Positions 25,634 through 34,715 are shown, counted from the first letter of the stretch. The stretch is DNA of 64,000 nt from Chryseobacterium endalhagicum (GCF_016745235.1 NZ_JAELVM010000003.1:930001-994000), one strand, 5' to 3'. The notes: generated by a model not told the origin, from the letters alone. Translations and numbers: made by a program.

Positions 25634-26203
25634 TTATAAAGAAAATACATAAAAGAAGCCTAATAATAAAGTTACTAGTCCTAATGCTAATAATATAAAA
25701 GGTATCCAAGACAAGAATATGATACAGTAATCTATACTTTTTTTAATCTTTTTTGTCCTTAATAACTCTGCTATATCTTTCTGAAGATTTTTAACGTTAT
25801 TTGTTTCTTCTTCACTAATTTTTTGAAGACTAACCCATACAATCCAGTAGAAATACTCTTTATTTTTTGTATTTATCCTCAACAAATGTCCCATTGTTTT
25901 ATGAGTTAATAAATAGAAATCATAATCAATGACATCGCCTTCCTCTATTGCTATATTTTTATTGTTTTCAATTACATTTATACTATTATTTACATTACGA
26001 AATGAAACTAGTTTCGAAAATTTTAAATTGAAATAAAACATCATAAATGTAAGTAAGGACAATCCACATATTAAGAAATAAGTTTGGTTAATAGTATAAC
26101 TAAACTTTTGAGCAAAATAAATTAATACGACTACCAATATTCCCATTGCCAGCATAGATAGGAGTAAAACTTTAAAGTTTGCGATTCTGTATTGCGCTTG
26201 CAT
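25634..26203 (-). CDS. Membrane protein in the vgrG operon, unknown function
   Basis: 189 aa. Hydrophobic helices lie at about 9-28, 36-55 and 160-187, with a soluble region of about 100 residues between. No family is recognised. It begins 1 bp after the LysM gene stop and precedes the PAAR-like gene by about 110 bp. It may be a membrane-bound adaptor, chaperone or immunity protein for the operon's effector; sequence does not decide. Confidence 0.7.
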   Translation of the reverse strand: MQAQYRIANFKVLLLSMLAMGILVVVLIYFAQKFSYTINQTYFLICGLSLLTFMMFYFNLKFSKLVSFRNVNNSINVIENNKNIAIEEGDVIDYDFYLLTHKTMGHLLRINTKNKEYFYWIVWVSLQKISEEETNNVKNLQKDIAELLRTKKIKKSIDYCIIFLSWIPFILLALGLVTLLLGFFYVFSL

Positions 26204-26204
26204 A

Positions 26205-27266
26205 TTATAATTCTACTTGTTTAATTTTATATTCAGTAATTATTTCGAAATTATTTTTTACTTTCTCTGCTATTGAAGCTTTTCCTTCTGTTATAAAGTT
26301 ATTTTTTTTATTTATTGTATAAGTTATTCTATAAACAAAATCAAATTCAGAATAGCTATATTTAAGGGTAGGCTTATATATTTTATCATACATATCTGTA
26401 AGAATTTCTTCAGACAAGTTACTTCTATTAAGAGTTCCTACAAGGCGATAAGTTGCCGAATTTTCATCTTCATTAACCACAGACTTTACAACATCCGTTG
26501 ATAGATTAATATTCGGGAAAATCTGTGAGAATTGGTCTATCGTATAATTTTCAAGGTTTCCTCCCTGAAAAGCCCTAAAAAAGATATGATAAAAAAGATT
26601 TTTATCCACCATTCTAGCAAAATTATCTTCTTTCAAAAACTCTTTATTTCCAGTATCTACAACATCCTTAGCCTGTGTAGGTGCCTGCGAAGAAAGTTGT
26701 TTAAACATATCATCATTTACCAACTCAAAGTCTCTAAATTTAATCCATCTCTGTTCAATATCATCTCTGTTATATACTCTATCAACCGTACCATATTTTG
26801 ATATTTCAACAGTTATAGGACTTTTTATTTTTTCGAATTTATGTGAAAATTCAAAGCCTTTATTAAATACTGCTGGATCTACACTAAATGTAAAATCAGT
26901 CATACTGATATTAAAAATAGCACTATAATCAACTTTTTGAACTAAAAATTCTAAATAAGTACTGGCAGACATTGTAATAACCTCGTTGTTTACTCTAGTA
27001 ATATTAAGTTGTTCACAACGATATCTGGATTTTAAATTAAAATTTAAATCTTTAACATTCTGATTTTTGTGCAGAACATCTTTAAATGATTCTGCGTTTA
27101 TAATTACATGATTAAGCTGAATAGGCAATTTATCTCCAATGATTAAACTTGCCAAACCACTATGGGAATTATGAAAGGTTTTTAAATACTCAATACCAAT
27201 TTCATATTTTTCTGCTATGGATGCTAGTGTATCCCCTTTCTTTATCTCATATTTAATTACTTTCAT
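26205..27266 (-). CDS. LysM-domain protein of the vgrG operon
   Basis: 353 aa. The N-terminal LysM module (about 4-50) is clear: YEIKKGDTLASIAEKYEIGIEYLK, then NSHSGLASLIIGDKLPI. The remaining 300 residues are a soluble domain I cannot name. No signal peptide. It begins 4 bp after the vgrG stop and is followed after 1 bp by a membrane protein gene. LysM proteins next to vgrG and PAAR-like genes often act as adaptors that mount an effector on the spike. Peptidoglycan binding on delivery is an alternative. Confidence 0.8.
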   Translation of the reverse strand: MKVIKYEIKKGDTLASIAEKYEIGIEYLKTFHNSHSGLASLIIGDKLPIQLNHVIINAESFKDVLHKNQNVKDLNFNLKSRYRCEQLNITRVNNEVITMSASTYLEFLVQKVDYSAIFNISMTDFTFSVDPAVFNKGFEFSHKFEKIKSPITVEISKYGTVDRVYNRDDIEQRWIKFRDFELVNDDMFKQLSSQAPTQAKDVVDTGNKEFLKEDNFARMVDKNLFYHIFFRAFQGGNLENYTIDQFSQIFPNINLSTDVVKSVVNEDENSATYRLVGTLNRSNLSEEILTDMYDKIYKPTLKYSYSEFDFVYRITYTINKKNNFITEGKASIAEKVKNNFEIITEYKIKQVEL

Positions 27267-27270
27267 ATAA

Positions 27271-29442
27271 TTAATTTATCTCTACTTTTCCACCTGTTAT
27301 TTTCGTATCCCCTTTAAAATTAGCCGTAGCACTACCTGCCTTGATATCCACCTCACTACTCGTTATCGAAATTTTCGTACCGGTAATCACAATTTCACTG
27401 CTTCCTACTTTAAGGGTAATTTTACTAACTCCGGTCAGGTCGATAACTCCTGCGTTATCCATTTTAAATACACTATTTTCACCACCAACCGCTACTTTAT
27501 GGGTATTTCCCACATCGGCAATATGGTCGCATCCTACTTCCAGCTTTTTATTGTTGCCTACTTTATCTGTTTTATCGTTTCCGACTGTTTTGGTACTGTC
27601 ATTGTTCGCATTATGCACTACATTTCCAGCTCCGTCAAAAAACATATTGGCACCTCCCTGATCCTTAAGGTTCATAGATCCTGCGCCATTATCATATTTT
27701 AATTCGGCACCGCTTCTTCCACTAAAGCTCATCACATTATTCCCTGCACCGCCTCCGGCTCCGATAGATCCATGGAACATACCTCCCATTACGAAAGGAC
27801 GGTCCGGATGCTGATGGACAAAATTGATGATCACCTGATCATTAACCTCCGGAACAGACATGAAACCACGGTTTTTGTTTACTTTATCACTGCTTCCGGC
27901 ATCCGGAGACATGACGCGGATAAACTCTGTGGTATCCTGTCCTGCCTGCCAGTCAAACTGCACTTTTACTCTTCCCTGGTTTAAAGGATCGGTATTGGAA
28001 ATTACTTTGGCAAACTGGGCTTCTGCTTTCGGGTTTTCAAATTCCGGACGGGGAATAAATCCTGTATCCGCAGCAATAGCTTCGAATGTTCCGTCGTAAT
28101 ACCCTCTGGCATCTACCTCATGGGTAGCGCCTATGATCATTAATTTGGTAAAATAAGAGGTATCATTGGTATCTGCTTTACGCATTTCAATATCGGCAGT
28201 ACATCCCGGGTATAAGAACGGAACGGTTGTAGATCCTGAAGTGATGAATACTTCTGATGCTTTACTTCCCGCAGTCCCTTTCTGAGAGGCATCAATATCC
28301 ATAAATGAGGTAGCTTTGATAGGCGCCACTCTCAATGATGGGGTTTTAAACGTTCTTTCCGATATTTCATAAGCACGCTTAGCGATATCTGAAGTATGAC
28401 TGATTTTTGAGTTTCCTGTCGTCAGTTTCTCATTTTTACTGCTGTTATACCCATAAAAGCTTGGACTTACGTGCTGAGCCTTCATTTTGATGGCAATATC
28501 ACTTACACTGCTTCCATACGTAAGCTTAACAGGCTTTTCCTGAGGCGGAAGTTTCCCGAAATGCAGGACCTCACCGTCATAGTAAAACTGCTCACCATAG
28601 GCTTCCGCAATTCTTGCCAGATAATTATAATGAGTTTCTTCGTATTGAGAGCTGTAAGGTACATTTCCATGCTGGGCATCAACCCTGAAATCGAATTTAT
28701 TTTGTCCCAGGCCTTCTCTTATCACATGATCAGCAATACTGTTCAGACTTACTTCCTGTCCGCCTCCGAAACTTTGAATGTGAGGGGCAGCATCCAACAG
28801 AACTGTCGGGCTGAAGCCTGTAAGAACAATATTTCCAAGACTTCCTTTTTCCTGACTGAATCCTACTTCTGTAATGACTCCAACGAAATTACGCTCAGGT
28901 CCCTGTTCAATATCTTTATATTTAAATACGACAGTAATTCTTTTTCCTAAAAAGTTCTGGGCTTCCTGTAAATTATGATTTTCCGCACCGCCTAATGTAT
29001 CGTGGGCAAGCATCAGACTGAATTCATGATGTTTTGAAGCACTCTGCACCAGTTTAAAATGCTTAAAATGCTTGATTAACTGCCCTTCAATGACAATATC
29101 AAGCATGACAACGCGGTTGATTCCGGCAATAAAGCTTTCGGGAATCGCGGCGGCGTTATGTATTTTAGAAGTCGGCTGTTTAGACCAGACTTTATTTTCT
29201 ACAATGGATGGGTTATTGGGAACCAGGGTTTGGTTCATAAACATTTTGGATCCCTGAGCGGTCCCGGAATAAATTTCCTGAGCCTTTTTTGCAGATTTTT
29301 TCACTGCTTCATCAGCTTTCTGAAGCTTATCATCTACTTTCTGCATCGCTACATTTTCAGCATTTTTCAGCTGCTCCCCTGCCGTATTTTTTATACTGCT
29401 TTTCGGGTTTTGTATTTTTATCGATTGATCATCCTTAAACAT
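27271..29442 (-). CDS. vgrG: Type VI secretion system spike protein VgrG (TssI)
   Basis: 723 aa from MFKDDQSIKIQNPKSS; a start 10 codons upstream is less likely. After a charged helical N-terminal extension (about 10-90) come the gp27-like domains (about 90-450: LDIVIEGQLIKHFKHFKLVQ, GVITEVGFSQEKGSLG, YNYLARIAEAYGEQFYYDG), the gp5-type OB fold (about 480-580: VISNTDPLNQGRVKVQFDW, VNFVHQHPDRPFVMGGMFHG) and a C-terminal triple-stranded beta-helix with short repeats (NNDSTKTVGNDKTDKVGNNK) ending without a fused toxin. It forms the trimeric puncturing tip. It heads a tight operon with the LysM, membrane and PAAR-like genes. Confidence 0.95.
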   Translation of the reverse strand: MFKDDQSIKIQNPKSSIKNTAGEQLKNAENVAMQKVDDKLQKADEAVKKSAKKAQEIYSGTAQGSKMFMNQTLVPNNPSIVENKVWSKQPTSKIHNAAAIPESFIAGINRVVMLDIVIEGQLIKHFKHFKLVQSASKHHEFSLMLAHDTLGGAENHNLQEAQNFLGKRITVVFKYKDIEQGPERNFVGVITEVGFSQEKGSLGNIVLTGFSPTVLLDAAPHIQSFGGGQEVSLNSIADHVIREGLGQNKFDFRVDAQHGNVPYSSQYEETHYNYLARIAEAYGEQFYYDGEVLHFGKLPPQEKPVKLTYGSSVSDIAIKMKAQHVSPSFYGYNSSKNEKLTTGNSKISHTSDIAKRAYEISERTFKTPSLRVAPIKATSFMDIDASQKGTAGSKASEVFITSGSTTVPFLYPGCTADIEMRKADTNDTSYFTKLMIIGATHEVDARGYYDGTFEAIAADTGFIPRPEFENPKAEAQFAKVISNTDPLNQGRVKVQFDWQAGQDTTEFIRVMSPDAGSSDKVNKNRGFMSVPEVNDQVIINFVHQHPDRPFVMGGMFHGSIGAGGGAGNNVMSFSGRSGAELKYDNGAGSMNLKDQGGANMFFDGAGNVVHNANNDSTKTVGNDKTDKVGNNKKLEVGCDHIADVGNTHKVAVGGENSVFKMDNAGVIDLTGVSKITLKVGSSEIVITGTKISITSSEVDIKAGSATANFKGDTKITGGKVEIN

Positions 29443-29584
29443 AATGAGTGTTTTTTTGTTTAAATTATACAATAAAATTAAATAGCTTCCAGGTACTTAC
29501 AGCAATATAGAGGCCGTTTTTCATTCTTAAATAAAGACGCTGGAAAAGCTATCTGCATGAGTCATAATCGCGTTCCTAACGTCT

Positions 29585-29642
29585 ACATACGACAAAACAG
29601 AACAGTATATTCTTCCGAATACACCGTCCTGTACCAATTTAT
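29585..29642 (-). terminator. Imperfect terminator hairpin of tssD copy 2
   Basis: An ACAGAACAGTATATTC-type stem with several G-T pairs (29597-29636), A run to the left. It occupies the place of the terminator at tssD copy 1, 25 bp after the stop. Confidence 0.6.
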
Positions 29643-29665
29643 TTTTACTAAGATGATTGTCCAGA

Positions 29666-30076
29666 TTATTTTCCGTCTGAAGGCCACATTCCACGATACT
29701 CAGAAGTTCCTAAAGTGATCACTTCTGCGCTTATTACAAAGCTGATCAGCATGCTGTTTTCGTCAATTGCGTCGAAATCTACTTCGTGCTGAATCACATA
29801 TCCGTTTTCCCACTTCAGAGTAGTCAATGTTCCTTCTTCGTGAGATTTATTGAAAGTAACCTCTCCTGTAGTAGGCTTGTACTTTCCGTTCAGTAAGCTT
29901 TCAAGGATGTCAGATTTTTCAGTAGCTTCTACTGTGATTTTGATCAGTGCATTGGAAGGGTCTGATGCTACACGTCCTGAAACGTCTGTAGATCTTGAAA
30001 CGCTATAATTTAGCTTTAATAGTTTTTGCTCGCCTCCGTTGTTGAATTTTAAAATTCCTCTTGAATTTGCTGCCAT
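29666..30076 (-). CDS. tssD: Type VI secretion system tube protein TssD (Hcp), copy 2
   Basis: 136 aa, of the same family and almost the same sequence as copy 1 (identical through VSRSTDVSGRVASDPSNALI and beyond). Differences cluster at GGEQ, AIDENS, VITLGTSEYRGMWPSDGK. It is the first gene before vgrG, 190 bp upstream, with a terminator between, so vgrG may be expressed by read-through or from its own promoter. The promoter module upstream is identical in layout to that of copy 1. Two tube paralogues may carry different cargo. Confidence 0.93.
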   Translation of the reverse strand: MAANSRGILKFNNGGEQKLLKLNYSVSRSTDVSGRVASDPSNALIKITVEATEKSDILESLLNGKYKPTTGEVTFNKSHEEGTLTTLKWENGYVIQHEVDFDAIDENSMLISFVISAEVITLGTSEYRGMWPSDGK

Positions 30077-30129
30077 GATTTGTAAATTTTAATTATTAAT
30101 ATTTTGTGATTTGGTGATTGATTACATAG

Positions 30130-30222
30130 CAAATATATAACGTCCTTTTATAGTAAAAAAGCTTTTGAATATAAATCTGAGAATTTGTAGTAATTCTACG
30201 ATTTGATGTAGTAATTCTACGA
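30130..30222 (-). promoter_or_regulatory. tssD copy 2 promoter with paired 16-bp direct repeats
   Basis: The -7 box TATATTTG (plus-strand 30130-30137) is 53 bp before the ATG. Repeats TGTAGTAATTCTACGA lie at 30186-30201 and 30207-30222, period 21 bp, with 48 bp between repeat and -7 box, as at the other two sites. Confidence 0.8.
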
Positions 30223-30389
30223 CTATAGATTTAAGAACACACATTAAATAATTGATTATAAATTATTTACATATATTAAAACATTAATCTTTCAACTATT
30301 CTTTTACACTTAAAAGAGAAATATTAAGAGTTTTTAAGAATTATAAGTTCAATTTTAACAAGGTTTCTAAAGTTTTAAAAACCATAAAA

Positions 30390-30417
30390 AAAGCCGTCAC
30401 TTTTAGTAACGGCTTTA
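30390..30417 (-). terminator. Terminator after the lytic transglycosylase gene
   Basis: AAAGCCGT (30390-30397) and ACGGCTTT (30409-30416), A run to the left. It ends the tssH-transglycosylase operon. The spacer 30077-30435 otherwise holds the tssD promoter module and AT-rich sequence. Confidence 0.85.
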
Positions 30418-30435
30418 GAATTATATTGTTGCGGT

Positions 30436-31305
30436 TTATTGTTGCATCCTGCTTCCTTCTTTTATAGATCGTGAAAGGATTTTAGTTTTTCTCAAAAGAA
30501 AATCCGGCATCAGATCCGTGGGAAGATACAGAGAACTTTCGCCTTTTTTCTCCAGTTCTTCTACGATTCCGGGGTTCCAGGCAAGGATTTCATTCACCTG
30601 TACTTTCAGTTCATCTGCAATGACATTCAGATTAAATCCTGCATTAATTTCCGTTTCCTGAAGAGATACTGCATTATTTTCACTGCTTCTGCCTTCTGCA
30701 AAGAATACTTTATTCAATCTTGAAGAATTGTAGTTATTCAAAACACTTTCCAGCTCACCGGTGGCATAGCATGCGTTCAGGTATTTTTTAACATGAGTAA
30801 TGGTTTCTCCCGGTAAATACTGGGAAAATATGTGATATTGTGTGGAACCTGCAGCCTGCATAGCTTTGGCAATATTTCCTTCCCCGCAGTTATAGGCGGC
30901 CACCACAGTGATCCAGTCGCCGTATTTTTTATAGAGATTCTTAAGGGAAATTACGGCTGTTTTGGTGCTTTTATACACATCTGTACGTCCCTGATCCGTA
31001 AGGCCATACTGATTGGCGTGCGCGGTCATAAACTGCCACATCCCTACCGCTCCGGCTCCCGAAGTGATCGTTCTGTTAAAGTGTGATTCTATCAGCGCAA
31101 GATTTCTCAAATGCTTTGGAAGACCTTTCTCTGCCAATGAGTATTCGATGAATTCTACGATGTCTTTATTGGATTTAATAATGGTATTGTACTTCCTCAC
31201 ACTGCTTTCCGAAGTATCGGAGGCGGCAAGAAACTGTCCGTTCACCATTACAAAGCTCCCTGCAAGCATGAATCCTGTAAAGATATTTTTAAATAGGGTT
31301 TTCAT
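30436..31305 (-). CDS. Lytic transglycosylase (SLT domain) with C-terminal LysM-like region
   Basis: 289 aa from MKTLFKNIFTGFMLAG, which gives a signal peptide ending at VNGQ; the longer frame upstream has no such signal. SLT fold: LRNLALIESHFNR holds the catalytic Glu (E73), then GAGAVGMWQFMTAHANQYGL and VVAAYNCGEGNIAKAM, as in MltD-type enzymes. The last 70 residues (NLNVIADELKVQVNEILAWN, then SSLYLPTDLM) look like a LysM peptidoglycan-binding motif. It would cut peptidoglycan in the periplasm. It sits 77 bp downstream of tssH in the same direction, so it may open the wall for assembly of the secretion apparatus. An effector role is less likely because no immunity gene follows. Confidence 0.88.
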   Translation of the reverse strand: MKTLFKNIFTGFMLAGSFVMVNGQFLAASDTSESSVRKYNTIIKSNKDIVEFIEYSLAEKGLPKHLRNLALIESHFNRTITSGAGAVGMWQFMTAHANQYGLTDQGRTDVYKSTKTAVISLKNLYKKYGDWITVVAAYNCGEGNIAKAMQAAGSTQYHIFSQYLPGETITHVKKYLNACYATGELESVLNNYNSSRLNKVFFAEGRSSENNAVSLQETEINAGFNLNVIADELKVQVNEILAWNPGIVEELEKKGESSLYLPTDLMPDFLLRKTKILSRSIKEGSRMQQ

Positions 31306-31382
31306 TGTATTATGTTTTAAGCCTAAAGACAAAGGGCTAAAAAGCAAATTGCATATCAGCCCATTACCTTTTTTAGCGTTTT

Positions 31383-33878
31383 TTAATCTACTTTCCAGGT
31401 CAGTTTTGCTTCTTCATTATTCCAGTCTACATGCATGGTCTGCCCTGTTTTCACTTCTTCTCTTACGATCATTTTTGAGATCGGTCTTGCGAGCTGTGCA
31501 CGGATCACTCCGGAGATCTGTCTTGCTCCGTATTTACTGCTGAATCCTCCCAGTGCAAGGTTTTTCACGGCTTCGTCGCTGATTTTTAAAGCCATCCCCA
31601 GTCTTGTGAGTGAGGTATGAAGTGATTTCAGCTGAATATTGAAAATTCTTTCTGCGATAGATTCTGTGATTGGTGCAAAAGGAATAATTTCTGTGATCCT
31701 CGCTAAAAATTCAGGTCTGAATCTTCCTGAATTGGACATGATCTGCATCAATGAGGATGATTCCGGAATTTTTCCCTCTTCAAACTGTTTTACAATCTCT
31801 TCACTTCCTATATTGGAAGTAAATAATATCAGGGCATTACTGAAATCCCCTTCTTTTCCTAATTTATCATGCACTTTCCCTTCATCCATAATCTGAAGAA
31901 ATACATCAAAAACGGAATGGTGGGCTTTTTCAATTTCATCAAATAAAACTACGGTATAAGGCTGCTGTCTGATCTTGTTGACCAGCATTCCCCCTTCTTC
32001 ATACCCTACATATCCCGGAGGCGCACCATACAGTAACGCAGCGGAATGTTCTTCTTTAAATTCAGACATATCAAAACGTACCATGGCTTTCTCATCGTTG
32101 AAAAGAAGTTCTGCCATAGATTTTGCCAGTTCGGTTTTTCCTGTTCCGGTAGGCCCCAGAAGGAAGAATGATCCGATAGGCTGTCCCGGTTTGTTCAGTC
32201 CGCTTCGGTTTTCAACAATCGCGTCCGACAGAATTTTCAGTGCGTGATCCTGCCCTACGACCCTGTTCATCAGAAGGGATTCCATATTCAGGAGTTTTTC
32301 TTTTTCCTGAGCCTGAATTTTTCCGATAGGAATATTGGTTTTTGCCGCCATTACTGCTGCCAGCTCTAAACGGTCTACTTTTTCTCTTTTCACAGCGGCA
32401 TGCTCCAAAAGCTCTGCATAAGTATCATCAATAATCTTGTGGATCTGGTCAATAGGCATGGAATTGTCTATCACCGGCTGCTCGCGCAGGGATCCCCAAA
32501 GAATAGGACTGATTTTATCTCTCAGCAGGTTATAATTCCAGATCAGCTCATTAGCCTGGTCTTTAGGATCTGTAAATTCTTCTTTTAAAATGCCTTCATA
32601 GGTTTCTTTCCAGCTTGCGAGTTCTTTTTCTGAAAGTTCGTCCAGCATTTTGATGGCTGCCATGGTTCTGTCCAGTAAGTCGATCGCTGCATCCGGCAGT
32701 TTTTTACCTTTTGAATATCTTTTGGCCAGACGTACACATTCGCGGATGGATGTTTTTTCCACTTCAATGCCATGGTGTTTTTTGTAGCCATCAAGAAGTA
32801 CATCGATCATTTTTACGCAGGTCTGTTCATCCGGTTCATTCACCGTCAGAACTTCAAAACGGCGGTTGAAAGCCTGTTCCGGCTCGATAATTTTCCTGTA
32901 TTCTTCCTGTGTGGTAGCTCCTATGACGGTAATTTCTCCTCTGGCCAGCTCCGGCTTAAGAAGATTGGCTACATTTCCAATGCTTCCTTTAGGATCTAAA
33001 AGGGTGTGTATTTCATCAATGAAAAGAACTGCTTTTTCAATCTTCTTACATTCATTGATCACCTTTTTCAGTCGGTCTTCAATTTCACCTTTATAAGATG
33101 TTCCTGCCAATAAAGCTCCGGTGTCCAGCTCCAGAAGGGTGGCATTCTTAAGCATTTCAGGAACGTTTCCTTTGGTGATTTCTATGGCAAAACCTTCTAC
33201 CAATGCTGTTTTTCCTACACCCGGCTCACCGATGATGATTACATTCGGCTTACTTCTGCGGCAAAGGATTTCAACAAGCATTCTAAGTTCTTTGTCTCTT
33301 CCTATAATATTTTCCAGATCTCCTTTTCTGGCCTGTGCTGTTCTGTCTACACAATAGCTTTTAATGGATGGAAATGAGGAGTCTGTGAAATCCGAACCGT
33401 TTGAAAACAGTGACGAAAAATCACCATCCTCTGATACGGCAAAAGGGGTATCTTTTCTATATAAATTGAAGATCTCATGTTCTCTCAGCGGCAGCGACTT
33501 CAGCTGCTGAAGTGAAAAAACGACTTCAGGTTTTACAATAGCGGTAAGGATACAGATCGGTGTGATCTCGTCCAGACCCAGTTTTAAACGGATGTCGTCC
33601 GCTTCTTCCGTAAGAACATCTATTGCGTCATCCTGACGAACTTCATCCGGAATATGGGCTGTTTTCGGATACTCTTCAATGCGGACATCTGCCCATTCGT
33701 AGAAGTAGCCGGGATCTTTATCTATACTTTTCAGAAATTCGTTAAGGCCAATGTCTTTGTGCATCAAAGCCTGCAGGATGTGCGGGCCGCCATAGGTAGC
33801 ATTATAATTCTCCTTCGCTATCGACTGAGCAATATGAAATAGCTGTTTTACTGTTTCGTTGGTTACTAGTACTCCCAT
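31383..33878 (-). CDS. tssH: Type VI secretion ATPase TssH (ClpV-like)
   Basis: 831 aa. Clp N-terminal domain (about 1-145), first AAA+ module with Walker A GEPGVGKT (217-224) and LFIDEIHTLL, a short middle segment, and second AAA+ module with GPTGTGKT (575-582), VLFDEIEKAH and a D2-small domain at the end. The middle region is shorter than in the disaggregase ClpB, as expected for ClpV/TssH, which disassembles contracted sheaths. Upstream is a -7 box (33966-33973) 87 bp before the ATG. The lytic transglycosylase gene follows. The sheath genes tssB and tssC it serves are not in this window. Confidence 0.92.
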   Translation of the reverse strand: MGVLVTNETVKQLFHIAQSIAKENYNATYGGPHILQALMHKDIGLNEFLKSIDKDPGYFYEWADVRIEEYPKTAHIPDEVRQDDAIDVLTEEADDIRLKLGLDEITPICILTAIVKPEVVFSLQQLKSLPLREHEIFNLYRKDTPFAVSEDGDFSSLFSNGSDFTDSSFPSIKSYCVDRTAQARKGDLENIIGRDKELRMLVEILCRRSKPNVIIIGEPGVGKTALVEGFAIEITKGNVPEMLKNATLLELDTGALLAGTSYKGEIEDRLKKVINECKKIEKAVLFIDEIHTLLDPKGSIGNVANLLKPELARGEITVIGATTQEEYRKIIEPEQAFNRRFEVLTVNEPDEQTCVKMIDVLLDGYKKHHGIEVEKTSIRECVRLAKRYSKGKKLPDAAIDLLDRTMAAIKMLDELSEKELASWKETYEGILKEEFTDPKDQANELIWNYNLLRDKISPILWGSLREQPVIDNSMPIDQIHKIIDDTYAELLEHAAVKREKVDRLELAAVMAAKTNIPIGKIQAQEKEKLLNMESLLMNRVVGQDHALKILSDAIVENRSGLNKPGQPIGSFFLLGPTGTGKTELAKSMAELLFNDEKAMVRFDMSEFKEEHSAALLYGAPPGYVGYEEGGMLVNKIRQQPYTVVLFDEIEKAHHSVFDVFLQIMDEGKVHDKLGKEGDFSNALILFTSNIGSEEIVKQFEEGKIPESSSLMQIMSNSGRFRPEFLARITEIIPFAPITESIAERIFNIQLKSLHTSLTRLGMALKISDEAVKNLALGGFSSKYGARQISGVIRAQLARPISKMIVREEVKTGQTMHVDWNNEEAKLTWKVD

Positions 33879-33965
33879 TTATAATTTTTCTAATATTAAT
33901 ATGTATGTGTTCTTTTTAGTTTTTATCCGATTATTTGGTGCAATCTGTCTTCATATATCTTTTTA

Positions 33966-33973
33966 CAAATATA
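33966..33973 (-). promoter_or_regulatory. tssH -7 promoter box
   Basis: Reads TATATTTG on the minus strand, 87 bp upstream of the tssH ATG. Confidence 0.5.
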
Positions 33974-34130
33974 TCTTTTTTATACAAAATGTACGTAGAG
34001 ATAAAGATAGTAATTCTTTGATTAGAGAAGTAATAAGTTTTTTTTGAGTGTTTTTATGGTTGGGTTAATTTTAATTTCATGAATGGATGTGTTTTTCGGA
34101 ATAAAACTTCAAATCCGGTGGTCTTAGACA

Positions 34131-34163
34131 AAAAGACTGTCTTTATAAAGGACAGTCTTTTTT
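34131..34163 (-). terminator. Terminator directly downstream of the orphan tssD-type promoter
   Basis: AAAAGACTGTC (34131-34141) and GACAGTCTTTTTT (34151-34163), functional in either direction. A transcript from the -7 box at 34235-34242 would be only about 70-100 nt long. Confidence 0.85.
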
Positions 34164-34194
34164 ATGAATGTTGATGTGTAATAGTGTCGCTTAA

Positions 34195-34335
34195 TTAACA
34201 GCTATTAATATTTTGTGATGTGGTGATTGTTTAACAAATATAGAGAGCCTGTTTCTATTCTGAAAGTATTTGAATATAAATTTCATATTTTGTAGTAATT
34301 CTACGATTTCTTGTAGTAATTCTACGACTATAGAT
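34195..34335 (-). promoter_or_regulatory. Orphan copy of the tssD promoter module, no gene downstream
   Basis: Repeats TGTAGTAATTCTACGA at 34291-34306 and 34312-34327 (period 21), then 48 bp, then TATATTTG on the minus strand (34235-34242), then leader sequence resembling tssD copy 2 (ATTAATATTTTGTGAT, 34203-34219). Homology ends there. No ATG or tssD codons follow; a terminator comes instead. The rest of spacer 33879-34767 is the tssH promoter and repeat locus E. Confidence 0.8.
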
Positions 34336-34489
34336 TTAAAAATCGCCGTTACAGATCACTGGAAGCCGTTTCGCAATTTTTGCAAAAACCCTGAAAAAAT
34401 GAAATTTTACACTTATTTGAGAAATAGCTCCTGATTTGAGCACTCATTTTCAGATTTTTTATTCCTGATTGGGAGATTTAGTGTTTAAA

Positions 34490-34700
34490 TTATGAAGGTT
34501 TCGGGTTTCGGGTTTCGGGATACGAGGTCCGGATGTGAGATGCGAGATCCGGGGGGTGCGAGTTTTAGGGTTGGAGTGTTATAGAGTAAAACAGCTTTAG
34601 AATCTAAGAGTGAATCCGGAAATATTAATAGAACGACAAATACCAGGTGGAGGCGCTCGAAGCCACCGGCAGCATACGTCTGATATCTGATATGTAAAAC
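34490..34700. repeat. Dispersed palindromic repeat, locus E (degenerate)
   Basis: TTTCGGGTTTCGGG-type short repeats, then AATATTAATAGAACGACAAATA (the reverse of the conserved arm, with changes), a diverged core 34645-34669 ending AAGCCACCGG, and GTCTGATATCTGATATG. It is the oldest-looking copy in the window. Confidence 0.65.
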
Positions 34701-34715
34701 ACCAACCCCATTTCA

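Noticed and set aside
29458..29472. vgrG start 10 codons upstream of 29442
   Set aside because: The extra residues (YNLNKKTLI) are not typical of the family; the later ATG is preferred, though not proven.
34006..34035. GATAGTAATTCTTTGA resembling the tssD repeat, upstream of tssH
   Set aside because: Only one unit is recognisable; the second is poor, the period is 20 and the distance to the -7 box differs by 16 bp from the three strict sites.
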